Assembly (NCBI GenBank): GCA_020850025.1
Contig: JADZFI010000399.1
Location: 1 to 7,291, forward strand
Length of the DNA: 7,291 nt
Direction: 5' to 3'
Origin: Saprospiraceae bacterium
GTDB taxonomy: Bacteria; Bacteroidota; Bacteroidia; Chitinophagales; Saprospiraceae
Shown piece after piece: positions 1 to 6,681 of this stretch. The translations under genes were made by a program, and so were the position numbers. The notes below the pieces were generated by a model. The model worked only from the letters and a program-made list of their open reading frames with translations, searched no databases and was not told where the DNA came from. Numbering within the stretch: position 1 is the stretch's first letter; every line of letters begins with the position of its first letter.

Positions 1-567
1 AGCGAATTCGGTCGTACCATTTATGAAAATGCATCACTGGGAACCGACCACGGTTGGGGCACTCCGATGATGCTTTTTGGCGGCGAAATAGGCAATGGCT
101 TTCTGGGACAATACCAGGATTTGAGCAGCCCTGATCCATACGGCGATCCTGAGTTTAGCCTGGATTTCAGGTCGGTGTACAGCACCATTTTGCATGACTG
201 GATGGGTAATGATCCTGCTTTGGTCAATTTTGTACTGGGGGAATCTCACCCTGTGATGGATGGTCTGGTGCCTGCCATTTCACCGGCACTGGGCGATAAC
301 GACAAGTGTGCGCTATTGGGACATAACCCATACCCCGAAAATGCCGGCGACGTAGAAATAAAATACGCCATGCTGCAGGGCGGCCCCGTCCGCTTGCAGT
401 TGTTGGACAGTGCAGGTCATCTGTTACGTACTCTGGTGAATGAGTTCAAGGATCGCGGCGCCTACACGTTCCGTTTCCGACCAGCCGATTGGTATATTTC
501 TCCGGGCGAGTACCAATACCGTTTACAGTCGGGTGGTCAGGTGTTTCAGCGGTCGTTTAAAGTCTAG
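1..567 (+). CDS. DUF1501 domain-containing protein, 3' part, with C-terminal T9SS-like sorting domain
   Basis: This is the last 188 residues of a gene that starts before the window; the frame is open from base 1. The start SEFGRT (residues 1-6), GTDHG (14-18), a glycine-rich GGEIGNG stretch and DFRSVYST (55-62) are the typical C-terminal motifs of DUF1501 proteins, a family related to sulfatase/alkaline-phosphatase folds whose function is not established. Residues about 109-188 form a separate beta-rich domain that opens with NPYPEN, continues with EIKYAM and ends with a short basic tail (FKV). This resembles the FlgD-like/type A sorting domains that send proteins through the type IX secretion system, so the product is probably exported and surface-attached or released (inference). 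In Bacteroidota such genes often sit beside a DUF1800 gene, which would lie outside the window. The stop TAG (565-567) is followed in frame by TGG TGA, a second stop, and lies in the arm of the palindrome at 564-726. Confidence 0.88.
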   Translation, partial: SEFGRTIYENASLGTDHGWGTPMMLFGGEIGNGFLGQYQDLSSPDPYGDPEFSLDFRSVYSTILHDWMGNDPALVNFVLGESHPVMDGLVPAISPALGDNDKCALLGHNPYPENAGDVEIKYAMLQGGPVRLQLLDSAGHLLRTLVNEFKDRGAYTFRFRPADWYISPGEYQYRLQSGGQVFQRSFKV

Positions 568-726
568 TGGTGAACCAACTTAGTCCCTAAAAAACTGAAG
601 GTTGCTTTTGGTGCCTGATTTCGTTGTTTATCGCTTATTATGTCCTGCATAATGCACTCTAAACGCCTAATCAGACCCCAAAATCATCACTTCAGTTTTT
701 CAGTTACTAAATTGGTACACCACTAG
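564..726. repeat. 163-nt imperfect palindrome at a convergent gene junction (possible MITE-like element or giant bidirectional terminator)
   Basis: The outer arms 564-600 and 690-726 match as inverted repeats at 32 of 37 positions, including an uninterrupted 11-bp core AAAAACTGAAG / CTTCAGTTTTT (590-600 and 690-700). The symmetry continues inward: 606-620 pairs with 669-683 (13 of 15), GTTTA 626-630 pairs with 660-664, and ATTATG 637-642 pairs with CATAAT 648-653, leaving TCCTG (643-647) as the tip. All these pairs share one centre near 645, with a single one-base bulge, so the segment is one long hairpin rather than several. No protein is encoded in it. The internal A-rich/T-rich core could end transcription from both sides, which suits its place between DUF1501 (+) and lptD (-). 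The length, sharp CTAG ends and full palindromy also fit a small non-autonomous mobile or repeated palindromic element (inference). Confidence 0.85.
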
Positions 727-728
727 CG

Positions 729-3440
729 CTATAATCGCGCATCAAAGATGTTCCGTCTGTAAGGTACCTTGACGAAATCGAGGGTTCCAGGCTTAACGCC
801 GAGGAAGAACTCATAAGTGCCGCGATCCGGCTGCCACCTGAAGCTGAGTTGCCAGCAGTGCAGGTCGCGGGTAAATCCAAAGGATGGATACACCAGTGAT
901 TTGCTGATGAAATCATAGCTGATGTTGTCTACATCCAGGCTCCATTTGGAGGAAAGCGGAATACTGCCCGAAAAATTCAGGCTGTTGGTTCCAATGCTGA
1001 AGGTATCTCTCGCTGTACCGTATCCGGTTGGGATGAGTCTTCTGGCAACGGATATCCGGTGATCCACCCTGAAATTATTGAAAAGACTCAGTAGATCATC
1101 TTTGGGCAGTGTAGGTTGGCTTTGGGTAGCCTGGCTGGCAGACGCAGCCTTGTCTTTTCCGGAAAGTAAATCGCGCAGTTGTTTTACCTGAAAGCCGGTG
1201 TTCAGCGCAAAGCCAAGTTGTGTGGTGCGCACCAGACGGCCCTTTTCCTTGTAAACGAATTTATTGATCGGATTGCCCTTGGCATCGGCGATGTAGGGGT
1301 CAAATGTAACATTCCAGGTAAGATTGGAAATGCCTTTGAACAGTCGGAACAATCCACCTGTACTCACGGTACTCCATTTCAGAGAGTCGCGGGTAGGAGT
1401 GTAGGAGCCGGCAAAAGTGAGTCCGTCGAAGATTCTCCTTTTCAGTACGGTATCTTGCTTGGCGGAAAAATGTTTGAACTCCAATACATTCACCAGACTG
1501 TATCCTATGCTGATGTCTCGCCTGGCCAATGTTGGCTTGCTGTAAAAGGCATCGTCGAAAATACCATAGGTGACGGTGTTTCTTCTCTCCGGGCGGGTAT
1601 CGGTGAAATAGGTCTTGAAGTATCGGTCCTGTTGCTTGCGAAAATCGGGGCCAAATCCGGTGCTCAAATTGGGTGTAACCTTGTGCCGGATACCCTGGAA
1701 CCACGCGTTTTTACGTTTTCCTTTGTACGTCAAAAACAAAGAGCTGCTGGCGGAGATGCCTGCATTGTAGGTTCGGAAAGCATTGAAACCCCAGTTCCGG
1801 GTGGTTTCCACAATGCCAAAAGTTGATTTCGACTCGTTCAGGACCTGCCCAATGAGCTCGCCGTTTTGGTAAACATCATCGTACACCAAAATATTCGTAT
1901 CAATGAGGTTTCGTTCAATGGTGTACGGATACCAGTTCTCTTCGTAGCGCAGATTGGGGGTAATATTGATGTATTTAAACAGCTTCAGCACATAATCGGT
2001 GCGGATTTCATGCTGCATCCCCATCCTGGCATTTTCCAGTGTTTCTTTTTCGAATAGCAGCGTGTCTACGGTGCGGATGGAATTATCAAGTTTGCTGTTA
2101 TAGGTAAGCGAGATTTTCTCGAACCATTTTTCCTTTCCGACCTGGATTTTTCGCTTGAACGGATATACACGCTGCATGGTGAACTGAGCGCTGGGCAGCG
2201 TTATGTCCATTTGCCTGGTATTGTTATTTTGAGAGTGTCGGAGGCCTATGGAATATTGATATGGCTTGCCTGGAAATATTTTGGTAAATGCCAGATTGGA
2301 GCTAAGGGTATTGGTAAATACGCTGTTGTAATCGTTTTGGTTGCGCTGTTGGTCGCGGTTGGTTTGAATATTTACAGAGCCGTTCAATCGGCGGGAAGGG
2401 TGGGCCTTTGGGTCCTGGGTGTGGGTCCATTGCAGGCCGAAAGATTTGGCTGAAACTCTTTGTGCCTGAGGGCCTTCTGTCACCCGGTCGTTGAAGTTCA
2501 GCGTAAAATTACCGTTGTTGCGATATCGGTAATTGTATCTGGAGGCGGCGGTGATTCCCCAGGTTCCTCCTGTGAATGCCCGAAGCATCACGGTGGCATC
2601 CATATGTTCAGATATGGGTTGGTACCATCCTAGTCCTTCAAAGCCGAAACCTTCGGCATTTCTGAAATCGAAATCCTTGGGGATAAGCAAACCGGCCTTT
2701 CTTGTTTTGGTCACCGGAAAAAAGCCGAAAGGAATGACCACCGGCGTTGGGATGCCGCCCACCTCCAGGTTAGAGAGACCGGTAATGACCAGCTTGTCCT
2801 GTATGACCTTCAATTTTTGCGTCCTGATGCCGAAGTGTGGATGAGGATCATCGCAGGTGGTAATGATGGCATCTTTGTTGTAGATGATATTTCGGGCTTT
2901 TTTGGTAGTATCTGCCGAAACACCGCTGACGAATTTGGCTCTTTCGCCCAGCACGTAGAGGTCTTCCTGTTGCGTCCGGGCTTCGTAGATGATGCCTTTT
3001 TTGGTTTTAAAGTTATACCGTAGTTTGGATGCGGTGAACTGCTGTTCTCCATCTTTAAAATCAGGTAAGCCTATGAGTGTTCCAGCGCTGTCGGGCAATG
3101 GTTGGGCCGATATTTCGTTATTGCCGTAATCCAGCAGAATGTAACCTGCCTTGATGTTTAGCGTCGTATAGGTTACAGAAGCGCCACCATACAAGTGAAC
3201 CTGTTTGTTTTTAACATCGAACCACATGGAATCTTCGGCGGCGTATTCCACTACATCATCAAGGCCATCATTGCTGAAGGTAATTTTGGAAAGATCTACC
3301 GTGACAGAATCGCGAAAGACAGGAGGGCGAATGGTATCGGGCCGGAACAGACTGTCCGGAATCTGTGCTCCGAGCCGGCTGCTCAAGAGCAGGCAAGCAA
3401 TATGGAATAAATGCCGATATTTGCCGGGAAATTGGAACAC
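729..3440 (-). CDS. lptD: LPS-assembly outer-membrane protein LptD (OstA/Imp), Bacteroidota type
   Basis: LptD is the outer-membrane beta-barrel that, with LptE, receives LPS from the periplasmic Lpt bridge and inserts it in the outer leaflet. The 903-residue product is within the usual Bacteroidota range. It opens with a signal peptide (hydrophobic LFHIACLLLSS, residues 11-21, likely cleavage after LGAQ at 26). Residues about 60-235 are the periplasmic OstA/LptA-like jelly roll (VHLYGGASVTY, repeated beta segments, TTCDDPHPHFGI near 194-205). From about residue 236 on there are alternating aromatic strands typical of a large barrel, ending near DLHCWQLSFRW (859-869). The mature protein has only two cysteines, C196 and C862. 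The start is GTG at 3440: an in-frame stop lies 18 nt upstream (3459-3461), no ATG is available before the mature domain, and this start gives a full signal peptide. The gene ends with tandem stops TAG CGC TAG (731-723), the second inside the palindrome. It diverges from the amidase gene. Confidence 0.93.
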   Translation of the reverse strand: MFQFPGKYRHLFHIACLLLSSRLGAQIPDSLFRPDTIRPPVFRDSVTVDLSKITFSNDGLDDVVEYAAEDSMWFDVKNKQVHLYGGASVTYTTLNIKAGYILLDYGNNEISAQPLPDSAGTLIGLPDFKDGEQQFTASKLRYNFKTKKGIIYEARTQQEDLYVLGERAKFVSGVSADTTKKARNIIYNKDAIITTCDDPHPHFGIRTQKLKVIQDKLVITGLSNLEVGGIPTPVVIPFGFFPVTKTRKAGLLIPKDFDFRNAEGFGFEGLGWYQPISEHMDATVMLRAFTGGTWGITAASRYNYRYRNNGNFTLNFNDRVTEGPQAQRVSAKSFGLQWTHTQDPKAHPSRRLNGSVNIQTNRDQQRNQNDYNSVFTNTLSSNLAFTKIFPGKPYQYSIGLRHSQNNNTRQMDITLPSAQFTMQRVYPFKRKIQVGKEKWFEKISLTYNSKLDNSIRTVDTLLFEKETLENARMGMQHEIRTDYVLKLFKYINITPNLRYEENWYPYTIERNLIDTNILVYDDVYQNGELIGQVLNESKSTFGIVETTRNWGFNAFRTYNAGISASSSLFLTYKGKRKNAWFQGIRHKVTPNLSTGFGPDFRKQQDRYFKTYFTDTRPERRNTVTYGIFDDAFYSKPTLARRDISIGYSLVNVLEFKHFSAKQDTVLKRRIFDGLTFAGSYTPTRDSLKWSTVSTGGLFRLFKGISNLTWNVTFDPYIADAKGNPINKFVYKEKGRLVRTTQLGFALNTGFQVKQLRDLLSGKDKAASASQATQSQPTLPKDDLLSLFNNFRVDHRISVARRLIPTGYGTARDTFSIGTNSLNFSGSIPLSSKWSLDVDNISYDFISKSLVYPSFGFTRDLHCWQLSFRWQPDRGTYEFFLGVKPGTLDFVKVPYRRNIFDARL

Positions 3441-3560
3441 AGGTTTTATTGATGGCTTTTAAACAGCGTATGGCAGGTTCAATGCTGTAAAAAGAGTGTT
3501 AAATTGTTAAGGCCTTTGGAGTGCTCCATTTCCCTCGCAATGAAACCGCCCGAAATACAC
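3441..3560. promoter_or_regulatory. Divergent intergenic region between lptD and the amidase gene
   Basis: This 120-bp stretch must carry the start signals of lptD (-) and of the amidase operon (+). I see no convincing Bacteroidota promoter pair (TTTG / TAnnTTTG) for lptD. On the + strand TAAATTG at 3500-3506 is a weak partial match to the -7 element without a clear -33 partner. A short inverted repeat TGGAG-TG-CTCCA lies at about 3527-3538. Part of the stretch could be coding if the amidase starts at TTG 3504 or ATG 3540 instead of ATG 3561. No Shine-Dalgarno sequence is seen before either gene, as is common in this phylum. Confidence 0.4.
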
Positions 3561-4919
3561 ATGAAGAAAACGAAAGGTTTGTTAAATATGAAGTCAAACT
3601 TCGCCTTACAAACGTTCACGCTGTTGCTGGCGTGGCTTATTTTTGAAAATTTTAACCTTTTATCGGAATCTCCGATGAAGGAATCTGCTACCGGCCGCAA
3701 AAGTACAGAAGCCTGTGGAATTGAAGGGCATCTGTGTGGGGTACAAAAGCTAACATCCGGGTATTTGCCCACGGAGGTTCCAACGCCTCCCTACAAGATC
3801 AAGACCATTGTGCTTGACGCCGGGCACGGTGGAAAAGATCCGGGATGCAAAGGCGCTTCTGCTTTTGAAAAGGAGAATACCCTGGCTATTGTGCTCCGAC
3901 TGGGCGCGTACATTCAGGAGCATTATCCGGAAATCAAGGTTGTTTACACGCGAGATACCGATGTTTTTGTGGAATTGAATGAACGTGCGGCCATTGCCAA
4001 CCGTAACAATGCCGATCTGTTCGTCAGTGTGCATTGCAATGCTTTGCCTGGAAAACCTGTGCAGGGGGCTGAAACCTACGTGCTTGGATTACATCGCTCA
4101 AAAGAAAATCTGGATGTTGCCAAACGCGAAAATGCTTCTATTTATCTGGAAGACGATTATAAAAAGAACTATAGCGGATATGATCCGGAAAGCCCGGAGG
4201 CCGAGATTTTTGCCAGTTTGTGGCAAAGCGCCTACCTGGAGCAAAGCATCCTTTTTGCCAGCTACGTGCAGCAGTTTGCAGCAGCTGTAGCATTCAGGGA
4301 AGATCGGGGGGTAAAGCAAGCAGGATTTTTGGTGTTGCGCGAAACAGCCATGCCCTCCGTACTGATAGAAACAGGTTATCTCACCAATAGCACCGAGGAT
4401 GTCTATCTTGCTTCAGAGGAAGGAAGAGAACAAATGGCGCTGGCCGTTTTTCAGGCGTTCGAGGCGTACAAGCGACATATGGAAACAGGAAAACCACTGG
4501 ATAATCCGGTCGTAACAAAGCCTGCTCCCAAACCGGCACAACCCACAACCGTTGCCCAAAAAGCAATCAAACCTGCTCCATCCGCAACTACCGGTACTGC
4601 AGGCCATGCCAAAGCAACACCTGTATCCAATAAAACGTCCACTCCTACTGCCTCAAAAGCCAAGCCTTCTGCAACTGCGGCAGTGGAAAAACCTGTTGTC
4701 AAGCCTGATCCAGTTTATTCTATCCTGTTGCTGGCATGGCCCAACAAACTGGATCCCAATGTGGGGCAGTTGAGTTTGATGACCAATGTGAAAGAATTGT
4801 TTCAAAACGGGAAGTACCATTACTACTCCGGAAGATATTCCTCCAAAGAGGATGCAGAGAAAGTTCTGCCTGAAATTCAAAACATGGGCTTCAAAACAGC
4901 CACTATTGTGCAACTATAG
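3561..4919 (+). CDS. N-acetylmuramoyl-L-alanine amidase (Amidase_3) with C-terminal SPOR-like domain
   Basis: This zinc enzyme cleaves the amide bond between MurNAc and the stem peptide of peptidoglycan, acting in the periplasm in cell separation and wall turnover. With the chosen start (452 residues) a signal or anchor segment occupies about residues 14-32 (FALQTFTLLLAWLIFENF). The catalytic domain spans about 82-301 and has the family signatures: LDAGHGGKDPG with zinc ligand H89, the EKEN segment with zinc ligand E103, SVHCNA with zinc ligand H158, and LIETGYLTN with catalytic E270. Residues about 310-383 are a low-complexity linker rich in Pro, Ala, Lys and Thr. The last 70 residues (PDPVYSILLLAW ... 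YYSGRYSSKEDAEKVL ... GFKTATIVQL) look like a SPOR domain, which binds denuded glycan at division sites. ATG 3561 and ATG 3588 both have A-rich upstream context; ATG 3540 and TTG 3504 are in-frame alternatives. The gene is followed after 45 bp by mlaD. Confidence 0.93.
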   Translation: MKKTKGLLNMKSNFALQTFTLLLAWLIFENFNLLSESPMKESATGRKSTEACGIEGHLCGVQKLTSGYLPTEVPTPPYKIKTIVLDAGHGGKDPGCKGASAFEKENTLAIVLRLGAYIQEHYPEIKVVYTRDTDVFVELNERAAIANRNNADLFVSVHCNALPGKPVQGAETYVLGLHRSKENLDVAKRENASIYLEDDYKKNYSGYDPESPEAEIFASLWQSAYLEQSILFASYVQQFAAAVAFREDRGVKQAGFLVLRETAMPSVLIETGYLTNSTEDVYLASEEGREQMALAVFQAFEAYKRHMETGKPLDNPVVTKPAPKPAQPTTVAQKAIKPAPSATTGTAGHAKATPVSNKTSTPTASKAKPSATAAVEKPVVKPDPVYSILLLAWPNKLDPNVGQLSLMTNVKELFQNGKYHYYSGRYSSKEDAEKVLPEIQNMGFKTATIVQL

Positions 4920-4964
4920 CCAACCCTTTTCTGTCCAAAACCTTCGCAATCACTTCCAATCAAT

Positions 4965-6074
4965 ATGTTCAAACTCAGTAATGAAGTAAAAATAGGGCTG
5001 CTGGCACTGGTGGCGCTGGCCCTTGGTTTTTGGGGGTTCAAGTTTCTCAAAGGAATGAATGTACTCAGCTCGTCCAAAACCCTATATGTCAAGTACGACA
5101 ATGTGGATCAGCTTCGCCCGTCAAGCCCGGTGTTTATCAAAGGCTTTCAGGTGGGCATGGTCAAGGATATGTACATTGACAAAACGGACGACAAAACCAT
5201 CATCGTTGTGCTCGATATTCACGGAAATGTGGATATCCCAAAGGATGCCATTGCCACCATCATTGGCATGAGTCTGATGGGAGGAAAGGCCGTTGAAATT
5301 TTAATTACGCATCCATGCGACGACGATTGCGCCGAAAGTGGCGACTACCTGATCGGCGGCTCCAAATCATTGATTGAGAGCTTGCTGGGAAGTCCGGACG
5401 ACTTTGATGTGTATACGGAAAGGATAAAGAAAGGTCTTTCCATTGACTTTGATTCCCTGGCAAAGGCCAATCCAAATGGTATTGCAGGATCGGTAGTGGC
5501 ACTGGATAACTCCATCCACAATATTGAGGACATGACACGCCAGTTGAATGAGATCCTGGCGCTGAACAAACAAAGCATAGCCACCATTACCGGGAATTTT
5601 GCCTCCATCAGCGGCACGTTGAAGGCAAACGACAAAAACATCAGCGAAACGATAGCCAACCTGACGGCTTTGAGCGAGCAGCTAAAAAATGCGGGTCTGG
5701 ATCAAACCTCTAAAAAAGCAGCGAGTGCCATTGATTCCATGGCCATGTCTTTAAGCGCCCTGAAAGCAACATTGGCAGTAACCACCGGTACCTTGCACAA
5801 GGTGGATACCCTGGCTCAGAATCTGATAGGCGGTAAAGGTCTTGTTGGCAAAACACTTACGGACGAAGAATTGTATGATAATCTGGTAAGTACCAGCAGG
5901 CATTTGCATTTGTTATTGCAGGATCTTCGGATGCACCCTGAGCGATACAATACTGTGAAATTGAAGTTGTTTGGCAAGAAGCGCACCAAATATGCCAATC
6001 CGGTAGACGACCCGGCTTATCAGTTATTGGTAGACAGTCTTGAGCGGGAATACAGCCGAAAGGTAAAAAACTAA
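4965..6074 (+). CDS. MlaD-family MCE protein (lipid-transport substrate-binding subunit)
   Basis: MCE proteins form periplasmic hexameric rings or tubes that move phospholipids or other hydrophobic substrates between inner and outer membrane, driven by an MlaE/MlaF-type ABC transporter. The 369-residue product has a short cytoplasmic N-terminus (MFKLSNEVKI), one membrane helix at about residues 11-28, and one MCE domain at about 38-115 (LYVKYDNVDQLRPSSPVFIKG ... GKAVEI). A long, mostly helical region follows (about 175-325) that could form the multimeric tube. Near the C-terminus GGKGLVGKTLTDEELYDNL (289-307) and DLRMHPERYNTVKLKLFGKK (320-339) match the tail usual for Bacteroidota MlaD-like proteins. 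The ATG is the only sensible start ahead of the helix; no Shine-Dalgarno is seen. No permease or ATPase gene is in the window, so these partners must be encoded elsewhere. The order amidase-MCE next to lptD is, as I recall, a recurrent Bacteroidota arrangement. Confidence 0.92.
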   Translation: MFKLSNEVKIGLLALVALALGFWGFKFLKGMNVLSSSKTLYVKYDNVDQLRPSSPVFIKGFQVGMVKDMYIDKTDDKTIIVVLDIHGNVDIPKDAIATIIGMSLMGGKAVEILITHPCDDDCAESGDYLIGGSKSLIESLLGSPDDFDVYTERIKKGLSIDFDSLAKANPNGIAGSVVALDNSIHNIEDMTRQLNEILALNKQSIATITGNFASISGTLKANDKNISETIANLTALSEQLKNAGLDQTSKKAASAIDSMAMSLSALKATLAVTTGTLHKVDTLAQNLIGGKGLVGKTLTDEELYDNLVSTSRHLHLLLQDLRMHPERYNTVKLKLFGKKRTKYANPVDDPAYQLLVDSLEREYSRKVKN

Positions 6075-6082
6075 CATCCTTC

Positions 6083-6628
6083 ATGGAGAAAAAGATCCGG
6101 CCGTTATACGATCAGTACGGAGCGGATGGGTATTACCAGGCGTTTTCCGATGCCTATGAAAATCCGCATTTCCCACAGATAAGTGCGTTGTTGCAGCGCA
6201 ATTTATACCGGATGGAAACTTCCGGAGGGGTGCTTGATTTTTCGGCTGGGGGAGGGGAGGTTAGCAAGGTGCTTGTGGAGGCAGGAATTCAAGGTGTTTC
6301 TGGATGTGATCCTTACACGCATGAGTTATATCGCAAAAATACCGGGTTGCCTTGCCTGGAGCTTTCATTTAAGGAGGTAATCAGGTCTGGGTTGCCGGGT
6401 ACTTATTCACTCATCATCTCTTCTTTTGCCCTTCATTTGTGTCCTGAAAAGGATTTGTTCCCTTTGGTCTGGAATTTATTTCAGTCGGCGCCTTTGCTGG
6501 TGGTGCTTACACCACACAAGCGACCCGAACTGGCGCAGTTGGCAGGAGTGGAACTGTTGTGGCAGGATGTGGTGGAAAATGAGCGTGGTAAAAAAGTAAG
6601 GATAAAGGCTTATGGCTATGGGGCATAA
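6083..6628 (+). CDS. Small class I SAM-dependent methyltransferase, substrate unknown
   Basis: The 181-residue product has a compact Rossmann-type methyltransferase layout. An N-terminal segment YDQYGADGYYQAF ... ENPHFPQI (9-33) precedes motif I VLDFSAGGGE (50-59, the SAM-binding glycine loop). GCDPYT (74-79) supplies the acidic residue D76 expected to bind the SAM ribose. SLIISSFALHLC (109-120) is the motif IV region, and LLVVLTPHKRPEL (138-150) follows. The YYQ / NPH / DPYT / TPHKRPE pattern matches a subfamily of small methyltransferases I recall from diverse bacteria and some eukaryotes with no known substrate; the assignment to methyltransferases is firm, the substrate is not. The ATG lies 8 bp after the mlaD stop, so the gene is almost surely co-transcribed with it. 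The stop codon TAA overlaps the first bases of the terminator stem at 6628-6665. Confidence 0.82.
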   Translation: MEKKIRPLYDQYGADGYYQAFSDAYENPHFPQISALLQRNLYRMETSGGVLDFSAGGGEVSKVLVEAGIQGVSGCDPYTHELYRKNTGLPCLELSFKEVIRSGLPGTYSLIISSFALHLCPEKDLFPLVWNLFQSAPLLVVLTPHKRPELAQLAGVELLWQDVVENERGKKVRIKAYGYGA

Positions 6629-6665
6629 AAAAACGCTGAACGGTTGACACCATTCAGCGTTTTTT
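6628..6665. terminator. Bidirectional intrinsic terminator
   Basis: A 13-bp perfect inverted repeat AAAAAACGCTGAA (6628-6640) / TTCAGCGTTTTTT (6653-6665) encloses a 12-nt loop in which GGT (6642-6644) can pair with ACC (6649-6651). The A run on one side and the T run on the other make it a Rho-independent terminator on both strands, placed between the convergent methyltransferase (+) and DUF433 (-) genes. The left arm begins in the last base of the methyltransferase stop codon. Confidence 0.9.
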
Positions 6666-6681
6666 ATCGCAGACCGCTGCC

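Noticed and set aside
1179..1826. A 215-codon open frame on the + strand inside lptD
   Set aside because: It lies wholly antisense to the well-supported LptD frame, has no recognisable domain and an unnatural composition; it is a shadow of lptD.
2853..2855. Lack of the four-cysteine pattern of proteobacterial LptD as a sign of a broken gene
   Set aside because: Bacteroidota LptD proteins do not follow that pattern; the frame is intact over 903 codons with a signal peptide and barrel.
3479..3772. A minus-strand frame of 97 codons over the start of the amidase gene
   Set aside because: It overlaps the signal-peptide region of the amidase, shows no motif, and its composition follows the antisense of the real gene.
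4451..4702. Minus-strand frame rich in Ala/Gly/Val opposite the amidase linker
   Set aside because: It is the antisense reading of the Pro/Ala/Lys/Thr linker; low complexity keeps several frames open.
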